Below are positions 35,540-45,584 of a stretch of DNA of 64,000 nucleotides, piece after piece. Origin of the DNA: Anoxybacter fermentans. GTDB taxonomy: Bacteria > Bacillota > Halanaerobiia > DY22613. A program made the position numbers and the translations under genes. Position 1 is the first letter of the stretch; each line of letters starts with the position of its first letter. The notes beneath the pieces were generated by a model. The model did no database searches and had not been told where the DNA came from. It worked only from the letters and a program-made list of their open reading frames with translations. The stretch covers positions 2,666,001-2,730,000 of the forward strand of contig NZ_CP016379.1 of assembly GCF_003991135.1 (NCBI RefSeq). The letters are read 5' to 3'.

Positions 35540-37213
35540 TTAAAATAATTTATTCTTTTCATAAGGCGGTTGTGGATCAGTACCATATTTATATGCCTCA
35601 AAAACTCTTTCTACATAATCCCAGGCTCTTTCCCCTGTTCCATTATATGCTAATACCGGTCCAAACCACTCTGTTCCATATTTCTTAACGCCCTCTTTAA
35701 TTTTCTTTTCATTTCTTTTATACCATTTATACCCTGGACTCTTTTTTTTCTTTTTTCTAAACACATCTTTGCACCAACCAACATGTTCAACCTTCTTATA
35801 TAACCATCTAATTCCACCAGCTATATTTTGATTTACATCTGACCAGTCTTTAACGTTTACTAGTAATATTTTTAGATTCCGTAATTCATCTATAGACCTG
35901 CCTTCTTCTAATTGCATCAAACCTCTTCCTGGCCCACCATCCTCCTTAAGATTCGGGACAAAATTACGATTTTCACGTGCAATCAATGCCTTAACCAAAC
36001 TTGGATCCAATGGTTCAATTTCATAGCTAGACTTCTCATTCCATCTATCATTAAAGTAATTTGTCCAGGCAACTATTTCACGGTCAAACCTATTAAGTTC
36101 TTCATCCTTATATTTTTGAATATTAGTATTCTCACCATATATACTGACATAACTAATCGCCATCTGTAAATCCTGGTCAGAAACACTATCTGGATCTTCT
36201 ATATATTTATCCATTGTCTTATAGTGGTATTCAATGTCAAAATATTTTTCAAATTCTTGCATATTTTCTTCCTGCTTCTGTCTATCAATTTTTATCACAG
36301 GTATGTCTAATCCATCTTTAATACCTGCAGCTGTATTAAATCCAATATCATTATTTATTCCCCTTATTTGCAATTCCGGATTCAACATGCTATCCACTTC
36401 TTCTACTGCTTTTTTCATCGCTTCTAAAGTCTCCTGGCCAACAATACCAACTACTGTAACTCCTAACTCAGCCTGGACTTCCTCTACTGCCATTTTAGTC
36501 TCCTGACCATATATGCCATCTACTTTGACATCCTTTCCAAACCCCTCATTAAGTATCGTCTGAATTTCTTTTACCTCTTCTCCCTGAGATCCAAATCCAT
36601 ATATCTTTCCACTTTCATTAATCAGTTCACCTAAATCATCCAACATATCCCGTATTCCTGCTTCTGGATCTTCAGGAATTCCTACTACTGGCTCTATCGG
36701 ATCTGTAACAGAAACGTCGATATCATACCCCAATGGATCTTCAAATCTTACCGGATTCTGATATGCATACATATATCCATGTAGGGTTCGTGGATCGCTT
36801 AAACGACCTCTGTAACGATCTCTCTGAATCCACTGACCTATCACTGGATCATAATCTCTTGCTTTGAAGTGATACAATTTTACCTTTGTATCATAAAACT
36901 TCTCTGTCAATCCATGATGATTGTATGGCTCCATCACTCCTGCATAAACTTCTCCAAAAGCATCATACCTGTACTTAAATAGACTGTTACCTGATCTATC
37001 AGTTATATCCATCACATTCCTGTTTACATCATGATGGTAAAAGAATAAAAACCCTCTTGTATTGGGCTGATAACCCTTAAGTTTCCTATCATGATAACCA
37101 TACATCTTCCTGGCAATAATATTGCCATTACCGGTAAAATATTCTGCTAATGGTTGAATACCTCCACCATGCTGATCATATTCTGCCAAAAAGTCTATTA
37201 CCATCATATACAT
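35540..37213 (-). CDS. Rhs C-terminal module: core end, peptidoglycan-binding domain, GH23 transglycosylase-like CT
   Basis: 557 residues. Core-end motifs (LAEYDQHGGG to FEDPLGYD) occupy about 1-165 and PG_binding_1 about 205-275. After a helical linker, the CT has DPSLVKALIARENRNF with a catalytic-type Glu, GPGRGLMQLE, NIAGGIRWL and VLAYNGTGERAWDY, a GH23/SLT-like pattern. It should cleave peptidoglycan glycan strands. Upstream, an extra A (five As near 37190 instead of four) shifts the frame against the remaining core, which runs to about 37395, so no start is preserved. The same shift occurs at 43174. The FG-GAP partner follows 16 bases on. Confidence 0.8.
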   Translation of the reverse strand: MYMMVIDFLAEYDQHGGGIQPLAEYFTGNGNIIARKMYGYHDRKLKGYQPNTRGFLFFYHHDVNRNVMDITDRSGNSLFKYRYDAFGEVYAGVMEPYNHHGLTEKFYDTKVKLYHFKARDYDPVIGQWIQRDRYRGRLSDPRTLHGYMYAYQNPVRFEDPLGYDIDVSVTDPIEPVVGIPEDPEAGIRDMLDDLGELINESGKIYGFGSQGEEVKEIQTILNEGFGKDVKVDGIYGQETKMAVEEVQAELGVTVVGIVGQETLEAMKKAVEEVDSMLNPELQIRGINNDIGFNTAAGIKDGLDIPVIKIDRQKQEENMQEFEKYFDIEYHYKTMDKYIEDPDSVSDQDLQMAISYVSIYGENTNIQKYKDEELNRFDREIVAWTNYFNDRWNEKSSYEIEPLDPSLVKALIARENRNFVPNLKEDGGPGRGLMQLEEGRSIDELRNLKILLVNVKDWSDVNQNIAGGIRWLYKKVEHVGWCKDVFRKKKKKSPGYKWYKRNEKKIKEGVKKYGTEWFGPVLAYNGTGERAWDYVERVFEAYKYGTDPQPPYEKNKLF

Positions 37214-37439
37214 ACACCGTCTTCTCCCATCTTAATTGATTCGATGTATGCCAGTAACTCTCCTCTCTTTTTACTCTCCTCCCTAAAGCATCATAGCTAT
37301 ACTTAACCTCTGTTCCATCATCAAATAGTACCTGGCTCAATCTATTTGCATAGTCATACTTGTAGGTAACTGTTCCTTCAGGAGAAATCTTCTATATTAG
37401 CGATTCCCTAACTTATCAAACTAAATATCTACACAAATT

Positions 37440-37580
37440 GGGTCTCTCCTTCAATATCAAATGAAAGAGAGACCCACTGATAATTAATTCTTATCCTGTT
37501 CACTCAATTTTCTCTCTATTACTCTTTGGAGTTCAATTAATTCTTCATTACTTGAATCATATTGCTTCAACTAATATAAA
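37440..37580 (-). pseudogene. Hairpin and last codons of a lost TPR gene
   Basis: The GGGTCTCTC hairpin (37440-37473) follows a 28-residue tail, QYDSSNEELIELQRVIERKL then SEQDKN and a stop at 37484. The rest of the TPR gene is gone and replaced by a palindromic element at 37581. Confidence 0.7.
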
Positions 37581-37803
37581 GGCTAAACTGCAAAAAGCTA
37601 ATTTTTCGCTCCTTGAGAAATTTTTCGAACCATCTAAAGCTCGATTTCCGCCGAAATAAGGCTTCCTAATCAAAGGGCCCTCCTGGCCCTTGATTAGCTC
37701 ATCACTTCCTGTGATGAGGCTTTATTTCGACTGAAATCTCACTAAGATGGTTTAACGAAAAATTTCTATGGCGCTCAAAATTAGCTTTTTGCAGTTTAAT
37801 CAT
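37581..37803. repeat. Palindromic MITE-like element, full copy
   Basis: Both terminal repeats, both hairpins (GGGCCCTCCTGGCCC and CATCACTTCCTGTGATG) and full arms are present. Opposite orientation to 12806-13031. Confidence 0.82.
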
Positions 37804-37829
37804 AGATATATAAATTCTGACTCTGAGGA

Positions 37830-38345
37830 ATTATCAATTCTCCCTTATAAATGTCTTCTGTAATATGCCTCTGCCCTATAAACTTATATTTAGCTTCTAT
37901 AGCAAAATCTACTCACTTGTTCCTGGCTTATACAAGTCTTCACCAAACAGCATATAATCCTGTTTCTAATCCTGTTTCCAGACTACCTGACCTTTACCAT
38001 CTGTCATGAATCAAGTTGAACCAGGATTATCATGGCGATAATATACAATTTCTGCATCACTTCCAACTATTCCTCCTATTCTCGCAATCTGTCTATCATG
38101 AACATAAATGAAACTTGCTTTCTTCCCTTTTGAAATGCTAGCACCTGCATAATTGAATTCATAATTGATATTACCTTCCTCTTCTGTTTCAGAGCAAATC
38201 CTGTTTCCATCTGCATCATAGATAAACTTAGCCTGTAGTTTACTATTCCGATATACCGCCTTTAACCTGTTTCTTACCGTGTATCCTTGATAAATTCTAC
38301 ACTCTCATCTACTTTTACCGTAAACTGATTACCTTTCTCAATTAA
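37830..38345 (-). pseudogene. Rhs core remnant of a different lineage
   Basis: The minus strand reads KLQAKFIYDADGNRICSETE, NYEFNYAGASISKGKKASFI, YVHDRQIARIGGIVGSDAEI and VYYRHDNPGS, then YMLFGEDLYKPGTSE, with several stops. It belongs to the RHS-repeat core region but is unlike the array's own core. It is therefore an older or imported Rhs gene, now decayed. Confidence 0.6.
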
Positions 38346-38351
38346 GTTACC

Positions 38352-38517
38352 ATAGAATTAACTCCGGTTCACTTTCATTATGTTCCAACTTCCCCTTTCA
38401 GCTTCTTTCAGATCCCACCGTTACCAGTGACGCCCTTGTTTACGGGTTGTCTTCCCACTGGTTAGATAACAGGACTTCTTCCAGTCCATCAGCTCAGCAA
38501 ACATGCCGGAAAAACCA
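38352..38517 (-). ncRNA. Group II intron-like domain I fragment
   Basis: CTTTCAGATCCCACCGTTAC and ACGGGTTGTCTTCCCACTGG (plus strand) match 3430-3520. It abuts the IS1182 left end at 38522. Confidence 0.45.
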
Positions 38518-38635
38518 AAAAGGGGCTGTCCCAAAAGTAATTGATTACTTTTGGGCATGGCCCCTTTTTTCATTGTTCATTTCAAATTCATTGAAAATTT
38601 TTCTGTTAAGAAAATAAAAACCCATACCTGACATT

Positions 38636-40192
38636 CTATACTGTTGCCAGTTTAGCCAGGTTATGGGCTATACACAGTAAACCCCATTCAATTTTTACTT
38701 TCTCAAGGCCACGAAGCAGAAATCTCCTGAATGACCAATTGCCTTTGATCCTTCCAAAGACAGATTCCGCTTCAATTGCTCTTTGAGAACGGAGTTTCAT
38801 ACCTTTATCGGAACAAAGGTTTTCCTTTACCTTTTGCTTATATTCACGTAATTTAAAATTTATTCTTATTACTCGATCACCTTTGGCCCTGGTACAATTT
38901 TCTTTTAACTCACACCCATCACAATTTTCGCATTTGTAATATCTAATTTGTTTAGTATATCCATTTTCAGTCTTAATTTCTTTTGTCTTACAGTAAATGA
39001 GTCTTCTTTGAACAGGACAAATAAACTCGTCGTTTTCTTTATCATACGGCCAGTTTTCTACTTTAAATATATCATTTTTAAACTTCTTCTTTTGTTCTTT
39101 ATGAAAAGTATTATACTTAACATAAATATTAGTATTAGCTTTCTCTAAGTAATCATAATTTTCCTCACTACCATAACCTGAATCAGCTATCACATTCTCC
39201 GGAATCTTACCTGTAATTTCTTTTACTTTTTCTAAATGAGGTATTAAGCATCTTGAATCTGCCGGCCTTTGATGAATACTATAACCAACTACAAACTGAT
39301 TCTCTGTACCTATCTGAACATTATATGCGGGCTTCAATTGCCCATTTTTCATGTGGTCTTCTTTCATTCTCATAAAAGTTGCATCAGTATCTGTTTTAGA
39401 ATAACTGTTTCGTCCATTTAAAATCTCTTCCTGTTGCTCATATTTTTTCATTCTGGGAAGATATTTGCTCTTAAGTTCTTTAATTGTTTTTTTCAACTTT
39501 CTATTTTTGGAGTTCTTTTCTAGACGTTCTTCAAGTTCCTTAATTTTTTCTTCGAGTTTCTTTGAATCTATTTCTTTTCCTTCACCCATCTCCTCCAGAT
39601 CATTATCCCCATACAATCTATTCTCTTCTTCGTTGGTTTTCTCAATCTCTTTTAAAAGTTCATTAATTTTTGCCCTGAGCCTTGCTTTGTACTTCTTTGT
39701 CGCTTTTCCCCAGACAAAGCTATATTTGTTTGCATTAGCTTCTATTTTTGTACCATCTAAAAAGTAATTCTCTAACTTTACATATCCTTCTTCTATAAGA
39801 AGTTCCAATACTGATGTAAATACCTCATCAATAACATCTTTCATGATCTCTGATCTGAATCGGTTTATCGTCCGAAAATCAGGTTTATTGTTACCACTAA
39901 GCCACATAAAATAAATATTTTCCCGAAGTGCCTTGGCAATCCGTCTTGATGAATATATTCTCTGAGTATAGGCATATACTATAACCTTAAGCATCATTTT
40001 CGGATGGTAGCTGCTTCTACCCCCACCTTTATATTTTTCAAGCAGGGGTTCAATATTCATCCTTTCTATAGCTGAATTTACCACCCTTACTAAATGATTC
40101 TCAGGAATAAACACATCAAAACTCAAAGGCAACATTGTCTGATTCATATTATATTCAATAAATGTCTTTTTATTATGGTTTTTCCTCTTCAT
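38636..40192 (-). CDS. IS1182-family transposase
   Basis: 518 residues, full length for the family. The N-terminal part has IPENHLVRVVNSAIERM and GGRSSYHPKMMLKVIVYAYT, the usual IS1182 N-domain. The DDE core includes YFLDGTKIEANANKYSFVWG (first Asp), DSGYGSEENYDYL (second Asp) and the late Glu in AIEAESVFGRIKGNW. A zinc-cluster-like segment, CENCDGCELKENC, lies between. A long coiled-coil (about 170-255) is inserted. The frame is intact, so the element may still move. It lies just past the FG-GAP gene at 40310, in the place occupied by a short hairpin at 54116-54160. Confidence 0.93.
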   Translation of the reverse strand: MKRKNHNKKTFIEYNMNQTMLPLSFDVFIPENHLVRVVNSAIERMNIEPLLEKYKGGGRSSYHPKMMLKVIVYAYTQRIYSSRRIAKALRENIYFMWLSGNNKPDFRTINRFRSEIMKDVIDEVFTSVLELLIEEGYVKLENYFLDGTKIEANANKYSFVWGKATKKYKARLRAKINELLKEIEKTNEEENRLYGDNDLEEMGEGKEIDSKKLEEKIKELEERLEKNSKNRKLKKTIKELKSKYLPRMKKYEQQEEILNGRNSYSKTDTDATFMRMKEDHMKNGQLKPAYNVQIGTENQFVVGYSIHQRPADSRCLIPHLEKVKEITGKIPENVIADSGYGSEENYDYLEKANTNIYVKYNTFHKEQKKKFKNDIFKVENWPYDKENDEFICPVQRRLIYCKTKEIKTENGYTKQIRYYKCENCDGCELKENCTRAKGDRVIRINFKLREYKQKVKENLCSDKGMKLRSQRAIEAESVFGRIKGNWSFRRFLLRGLEKVKIEWGLLCIAHNLAKLATV

Positions 40193-40208
40193 ATTTATAT
40201 TTTACCAT

Positions 40209-40256
40209 AAAAGAAAGGTGTTGTCTTTATAAAAATTCGGACAACACCTTTCTTTT
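40209..40256 (-). terminator. Perfect 17-bp hairpin upstream of the transposase
   Basis: AAAAGAAAGGTGTTGTC (40209-40225) and GACAACACCTTTCTTTT (40240-40256) form a perfect stem with a 14-base loop, followed on the minus strand by TTTCTTTTATGG, then TAAAATAT. It would stop outside transcription from entering the transposase gene. Confidence 0.7.
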
Positions 40257-40309
40257 AATATTTACTTTTGGGGGTTATAAAGGGACTTTTGGGACAGCCC
40301 CTTCAATTT

Positions 40310-41446
40310 CTAATATTTTACCATCCAAATCTTAATGTTATATGGTTCATTACTCTGATTCTTTCTTCTACGTAAAAATATATATTCATCCCTTCCATCA
40401 TCATCAAGATCAGCATTTACAAGATTCCAAATCTTAAAATCACCACTATTATCAAATTCTTCTATCCATGGTTTATAAACAAATTGTCCATTCTCCCAGA
40501 ATATAGAGTATCCATTACTTAAGATTATTTTTGGAAAAGAATCTGATTGCACAAATACTCCTCTCAAAATTCCATTATCATCAGGAAGTTTAATACGGAA
40601 TTTCTCTCTACCAGAATCTATACCATAAATTATATAGGTACGTACCCGTCTATCCCATATTTGTTTTATAGTCTCTAATTCATTATCACCATTTAAATTT
40701 AATGTTCCAATAGACTTTGTATCAAGATATTTTAGTACCTCCTCAGGTGGTGTTAAAAAAACAATTTCATCATTGATAATCTGTAGTTTTTTCCACTTAT
40801 TTTCACCAACTCTTACATAAATATTTGAATTATCTACAACAACAAATTGTGATTCAAGATACTCTCCATACGAACTTTTCATTTCCCACTTCTTAATTAT
40901 CTGTCCATCTTTATATCCAAGTATAAATAAATAATCTTCCATTATATTACCAACCTGTATAAGCAAATTATGTTCATCTAATTTAATTTTACCACAAACA
41001 TCACCCGGAACTTCTTCACTCCATATTTTTTCTATCCTTTTTTCCTCTAAAAATATTTTATAAACATAAATTTCACTATTCTCTACATCTTCTGTTCTTA
41101 TAACAAATATTTCATCTTTTTCATCTCCATCAAAATCACAAAATACTGAAGAACATCCAGAATATTCTCCCTTCCACTTCGGCATATCTATCCAATCAAT
41201 TTCTATTGGTTCTATACCTCCAAAAGTTATTTTGTAGAGCTTTAAATTAAAACTATCTGGCAATAAATCGTCAGAAGATTTAGAAATATTTACTGTCAAT
41301 AAAAGTTTAATGTCTCCATAAGTACCTATTGCAAAACCATGAACCGAATTTGCCCAGAATGGTTCCGAATATAATTGCATTGCATATATTGACGGGACAA
41401 ATATAAAAACCATCACAATCAAGATAATACTTACTTTTACATTCAC
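40310..41446 (-). CDS. Exported FG-GAP/VCBS-like protein (partner of GH23 Rhs CT)
   Basis: 378 residues, about 90% like the 34387 product. The GTG start at 41446 follows GGGGAGGTATTGAAAA. The signal peptide ends at SIYA. FG-GAP-type loops are CDFDGDEKDEIFVI (about 103-116) and ADLDDDGRDEYIFL. The gene starts 16 bases after the Rhs stop at 41463. An IS1182 element lies immediately downstream (to 40301) and has replaced the terminator. I infer that it binds or neutralises the GH23 CT in the periplasm. Confidence 0.8.
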   Translation of the reverse strand: MNVKVSIILIVMVFIFVPSIYAMQLYSEPFWANSVHGFAIGTYGDIKLLLTVNISKSSDDLLPDSFNLKLYKITFGGIEPIEIDWIDMPKWKGEYSGCSSVFCDFDGDEKDEIFVIRTEDVENSEIYVYKIFLEEKRIEKIWSEEVPGDVCGKIKLDEHNLLIQVGNIMEDYLFILGYKDGQIIKKWEMKSSYGEYLESQFVVVDNSNIYVRVGENKWKKLQIINDEIVFLTPPEEVLKYLDTKSIGTLNLNGDNELETIKQIWDRRVRTYIIYGIDSGREKFRIKLPDDNGILRGVFVQSDSFPKIILSNGYSIFWENGQFVYKPWIEEFDNSGDFKIWNLVNADLDDDGRDEYIFLRRRKNQSNEPYNIKIWMVKY

Positions 41447-41462
41447 TTTTCAATACCTCCCC

Positions 41463-43199
41463 TTAAAACAATTTATTCTTTTCATAAGGCGGTTGTGGGT
41501 CAGTACCATATTTATATGCTTCAAAAACTCTTTCTGCATAATCCCAGGCTCTTTCCCCTGTTCCATTATATGCTAATACCGGTCCAAACCACTCTGTTCC
41601 ATATTTTTTAATCCCCTCTTCAATTTTTTCTACATTATTTTTATACCATTCATATCCTGGATTACCTTCTAGCTCTTGATCATATTTACTTTTACACCAA
41701 CTAACATGACCAACCTTCTCATATAACCATCTAATTCCACCAGCTATATTCTGATTTACATCTGACCAGTCTTTAACGTTTACTAGTAATATTTTTAGAT
41801 TCCGTAATTCATCTATAGACCTACCTTTTCCTACTTCTAATTGCATCAAACCTCTTCCTGGCCCATTATACTCCTCAAGATTCGGAACAAAATTACGATT
41901 TTCACGTGCAATTAATGCCTTAACCAGACTTGGATCTAATGGTTCTATTTTATATTTAGATTTCTTATTCCATCTATCATTAAAATAATTTGTCCAGGCA
42001 ATTATTTCACGGTCAAATCTATTAAGTTCTTCATCCTTATATTTTTGAATATTGGTATTCTCACCATATATACTGACATAAATAATCGCCATCTGTAAAT
42101 CTTGGTCAGAAACACTATCTGGATCTTCTATATATTTATCCATTGTCTTATAGTGGTATTCAATGTCAAAATATTTTTCAAATTCTTGCATATTTTCTTC
42201 CTGCTTCTGTCTATCAATTTTTATCACAGGTATGTCTAATCCATCTTTAATACCTGCAGCTGTAGTAAATCCAATATCATTATTTATTCTCTTTATTTGT
42301 AATTCCGGATTCAACATGCTATCCACTTCTTCTACTGCTTTTTCAACTTCTTTATCGATAATTTCTAAAGTTTCCTCTTGTTTTGAATTCAACTTTATCC
42401 TCATTGTTTCTAAAGTCTCCTGGCCAACAATACCAACTACTGTAACTCCTAACTCAGCCTGGACTTCCTCTACTGCCATCTTAGTCTCCTGACCATATAT
42501 GCCATCTACTTTGACATCCTTTCCAAACCCTTCATTAAGTATCGTCTGAATTTCTTTTACCTCTTCTCCCTGAGATCCAAAGCCATATATCTTTCCACTT
42601 TCATTAATCAGTTCATCTAAATCATCCAACATATCCCGTATTCCTGCTTCTGGATCTTCAGGAATTCCTACTACTGGCTCTATCGGATCTGTAACAGAAA
42701 CGTCGATATCATACCCCAATGGATCTTCAAATCTCACAGGATTCTGATATACATACATATATCCATGTAGGGTTCGGGGGTCACTTAAACGACCCCTGTA
42801 ACGATCTCTCTGAATCCATTGACCTGTCACTGGATCATAGTCTCTTGCTTTGAAATGATACAATTTTACCTTTGTATCATAAAACTTCTCTGTCAATCCA
42901 TGATGATTGTATGGCTCCATCACCCCTGCATAAACTTCCCCAAAAGCATCATACCTGTACTTAAATAGACTGTTGCCTGATCTATCAGTTATATCCATCA
43001 CATTCCTGTTTACATCATGATGGAAGAAGAATAAAAACCCTCTTGTATTAGGCTGATAACCATTAAGTTTCCTATCATGATAACCATACATCTTCCTGGC
43101 AATAATATTGCCATTACCGGAAAAATATTCTGCTAATGGCTGAATACCTCCACCATGCTGATCATATTCTGCCAAAAAGTCTATTACCATCATATACAT
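41463..43199 (-). CDS. Rhs C-terminal module: core end, peptidoglycan-binding domain, GH23 transglycosylase-like CT
   Basis: 578 residues. Core end about 1-165, PG_binding_1 about 205-275, a helical region with SVSDQDLQMAIIYVSIYG, then GH23-like residues about 420-565 (IARENRNF with Glu433, GPGRGLMQLE, NQNIAGGIRWL, AYNGTGERAWDYAER). It ends in YEKNKLF. The upstream core to 43318 is in another frame because of an extra A near 43174, identical to the shift near 37190. At 43318 the core is cut and followed by a terminator hairpin and palindromic element. A silent donor module is the likeliest status. Confidence 0.8.
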   Translation of the reverse strand: MYMMVIDFLAEYDQHGGGIQPLAEYFSGNGNIIARKMYGYHDRKLNGYQPNTRGFLFFFHHDVNRNVMDITDRSGNSLFKYRYDAFGEVYAGVMEPYNHHGLTEKFYDTKVKLYHFKARDYDPVTGQWIQRDRYRGRLSDPRTLHGYMYVYQNPVRFEDPLGYDIDVSVTDPIEPVVGIPEDPEAGIRDMLDDLDELINESGKIYGFGSQGEEVKEIQTILNEGFGKDVKVDGIYGQETKMAVEEVQAELGVTVVGIVGQETLETMRIKLNSKQEETLEIIDKEVEKAVEEVDSMLNPELQIKRINNDIGFTTAAGIKDGLDIPVIKIDRQKQEENMQEFEKYFDIEYHYKTMDKYIEDPDSVSDQDLQMAIIYVSIYGENTNIQKYKDEELNRFDREIIAWTNYFNDRWNKKSKYKIEPLDPSLVKALIARENRNFVPNLEEYNGPGRGLMQLEVGKGRSIDELRNLKILLVNVKDWSDVNQNIAGGIRWLYEKVGHVSWCKSKYDQELEGNPGYEWYKNNVEKIEEGIKKYGTEWFGPVLAYNGTGERAWDYAERVFEAYKYGTDPQPPYEKNKLF

Positions 43200-43357
43200 A
43201 CACCGTCTTTTCCCATCTTAATTGATTCGATGTATGCCAATAACTCTCCTCTCTTTTTATTCTCCTTCCTAAAGCATCATAGCTATACTTAACCTCTGTT
43301 CCATCATCAAATAGTACCTAAACCATAACATCAAAAACCTCCAAAAACAAAAAATAT

Positions 43358-43402
43358 GCCCGCAGGGTTATACTCCCTGACAGGCATAGTCTTTTTATAT
43401 TA
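43358..43402. terminator. Bidirectional terminator hairpin at an Rhs break
   Basis: ATGCCCGCAGGG and CCCTGACAGGCAT pair, flanked by A-run and CTTTTTAT. The identical hairpin stands at the same joint at 61967-62011. Confidence 0.65.
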
Positions 43403-43412
43403 ACATACTTAA

Positions 43413-43634
43413 GATTTTACTGCAAAAAGCTAATTTTTCGCTCCAAAAGAAATTTTTCGAACCATCTAAAGTTCGATTTCAGTCGAAATAAGGCACACTA
43501 ATCAACGGGCCCTCCTGGCCCTTGATTAGCTCATCACCTCCTGTGATGAGGCTTTATTTCGACTGAAATCTCACTAAGATGGTTTAACGAAAAATTTCTA
43601 TGGCACTCAAAATTAGCTTTTTGCAGTTTAATCA
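43413..43634. repeat. Palindromic MITE-like element, full copy
   Basis: Complete, with both hairpins; nearly identical to 62026-62249 as part of a larger duplication. Confidence 0.82.
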
Positions 43635-43692
43635 TAGATATATAAATTCTGACTCTGAGGAGTTATCAATTCTCCCCTATATCAAACCGTAT

Positions 43693-43890
43693 AAAACTAC
43701 CCCCGGTTCACTTTCATTGTGTTCCAGATTCCCCCTTCAGCTTCCTTCAGACCCCACCGTTACCAATAATGCCCTTGCTTACAGGTTGTCTTCCCGCTGG
43801 TTAGGCGACAGGGTTTTTTCAGCCCATCAGCTCAGCAAACATGATAGACTAACAAAAATAGCTGTTGACCTTTTAAACTTGTCAACAGCC
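43693..43890 (-). ncRNA. Group II intron-like fragment plus terminator hairpin
   Basis: The minus strand has GCGGGAAGACAACCTGTAAG and GGGGTCTGAAGGAAGCTGAA. At 43853-43890 GGCTGTTGAC/GTCAACAGC with TATTTTTGTT on the minus strand makes a terminator for the FG-GAP gene ending at 43900. Confidence 0.5.
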
Positions 43891-43899
43891 TATCTGTAC

Positions 43900-45063
43900 T
43901 CAATATTTAATCATCCAAAATTCAACCTTATAAACTTCATCACTTAAATTCGTATTTTCGCGTAAAAACATTGTTTCTAACAATCCATCATTATCAATAT
44001 CTTCATTTACAAAATCATGTATAAAAACATCATCAGTATAACTCAAACTCAATTCTTCTATCCATGGTTTATAAACATATCTCCCTTCTTCCCAAAATAT
44101 TGCATAACCATTGGTCAATAGGATTCTTGGCTCAACTCCGCATTTAGAGGAAATATATCCACCAATTTCATTCCAAAAAGAAAGTTTTATACGGAATTTC
44201 TCACGCCCTGATTTAATGCCATATATTAAATAAATATGCTCCAAACCATCTTCCACTTTTTTTACCGTCTCCAGTTCTTCATCATCATCTAGATTTACTA
44301 ATCCGATAAATTCATACCTATTTAATTCTTCAAATATTTCCGGATCAATTAATAATTCCTTTGAAGATTCTGGAAAAGCAATCTCATTATTGACTATTTG
44401 CATGTGCTTCCATTCACCATATTTTGTTTCTACATAAATTTTTCTTTCATCAACTATCATAAATCTTTTGTGTAAAAAATCTCTAATATCATCTTCATAC
44501 ATTAACTCCCATTTCTTTTTTATACCACCTTCATCATATCCAAAAACATACATATACGAATCACTTACATTTTCTACCTGAACCAGCAAATTATGATTGT
44601 CTAATTTAATCGCATCCAACACACGACCTGGAATGTCTTCATTCCATATCAAATTTGCTTTTCCTTTCTCCAACTGAATTTTATAAATATATATTTCTCC
44701 TAAAAATAAATCTTCAAAATTCCTTACAATAAATAATTCATCACTTCCATCTTGATCGAAATCACAAAACCTAGCTAAAATATAACCGTCAAACTCTGGT
44801 ATAGAACTCCAATCAATCTCTATTTTTTTTATATTTTGAAAACTTAATTCATAAAGATTAAAAGTATATCCATCAGGTGATAAATCATCAGGAAATTTAG
44901 AAAGTCCTACCGTAAACAATAGTTTTCTATCCTCGTAATTTCCAACTGCAAAACTACTGTCTGAATTTGTCCAAAATAATTCATAATATGATTGTAAAGC
45001 ATTCACCGGTACTGTAACTATAACCAACAGTGCAAGAAAAAAGATAATTACTTTAAATTTCAT
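43900..45063 (-). CDS. Exported FG-GAP/VCBS-like protein, second subfamily
   Basis: 387 residues from the ATG at 45063 (MKFKVIIFFLALLVIVTVPV then NALQ), behind GAGGAGGTTTTACAA; the frame is open to 45114. A signal peptide is clear. FG-GAP-type loops are CDFDQDGSDELFIV and EDIDNDGLLETMFL. It is near-identical to 62514-63677 but only distantly related to the 34387/40310/54169 set. It follows the ISL3-disrupted Rhs gene, whose CT end (SGEKAFNYAKR, YSENALF) also differs from the other GH23 CTs, so CT and partner have diverged together. Rhs stop and start are 520 bases apart, unlike the 16 elsewhere. Confidence 0.8.
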   Translation of the reverse strand: MKFKVIIFFLALLVIVTVPVNALQSYYELFWTNSDSSFAVGNYEDRKLLFTVGLSKFPDDLSPDGYTFNLYELSFQNIKKIEIDWSSIPEFDGYILARFCDFDQDGSDELFIVRNFEDLFLGEIYIYKIQLEKGKANLIWNEDIPGRVLDAIKLDNHNLLVQVENVSDSYMYVFGYDEGGIKKKWELMYEDDIRDFLHKRFMIVDERKIYVETKYGEWKHMQIVNNEIAFPESSKELLIDPEIFEELNRYEFIGLVNLDDDEELETVKKVEDGLEHIYLIYGIKSGREKFRIKLSFWNEIGGYISSKCGVEPRILLTNGYAIFWEEGRYVYKPWIEELSLSYTDDVFIHDFVNEDIDNDGLLETMFLRENTNLSDEVYKVEFWMIKY

Positions 45064-45584
45064 TTGTAAAACCTCCTCGCATATAATTAAGCAAAGTTTT
45101 ATAACTGAAAACATTGTAAATTAAAAATTTCTTCCTTCTAAAGTTTTTTAAATTGTTGTCAAGGTAGTTTTAAAACCAATTCTTTCTAAAATCGGATTTA
45201 TCTTACAGAATCCTTTATAGAAATTAGTCATAATTCTTTTTCTCCTTATTCTTCTTTTTCAGATATCTTCCAACTAAAAATATATTTTCTTTCATAACAG
45301 ATAATTCTAATCTCTGTTTATTTCTGTGAACCTAATTCTAACAAAACTGTTAAATATATTAAATTTTCTTAATAAATTCCTTTCTGAATAAAGCTAAATT
45401 TATTACTTTAAAACATCCTATCAATAGAAACATTGGTAGTGATTGACATGAATTTCTCTATATCCTGGCTAAAACCAACATCCTGTCAATCACTACCAAT
45501 TTAATTTTTTATTATTAATTAAATCAATTCACCCCCTTCATTAATCTTTCTATATAATCCATAAATTACTTATTGCTTACATCA
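45064..45584. other. Intergenic region with a perfect 17-bp inverted repeat
   Basis: ATTGGTAGTGATTGACA (45432-45448) and TGTCAATCACTACCAAT (45484-45500) are exact complements, followed on the plus strand by TTAATTTTTTATT. It may be a terminator facing right or the end of a mobile element. The part 45064-45390 is duplicated at 63678-64000. No convincing gene is seen. Confidence 0.6.

Larger units (their letters stand above)
38522..40301 (-). mobile_element. IS1182-family insertion sequence, apparently complete
   Basis: 1780 bp bounded by perfect 17-bp inverted repeats GGGGCTGTCCCAAAAGT (38522 onward) and ACTTTTGGGACAGCCCC (to 40301). It contains one intact transposase gene. The left end is itself a 43-bp palindrome followed by a T-run (38522-38570), and a perfect 17-bp stem lies at 40209-40256. 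I could not identify a target duplication. Confidence 0.85.

Noticed and set aside
36234-36506. Ser/Ile-rich frames opposite the Rhs peptidoglycan-binding region (also at 42163, 47655 and 55915)
   Set aside because: Shadows of the conserved minus-strand coding sequence; the codon pattern follows the Rhs frame.
39465-39767. Ser/Phe-rich plus-strand frame opposite the IS1182 transposase
   Set aside because: Antisense to the coiled-coil part of the transposase; low-complexity composition.
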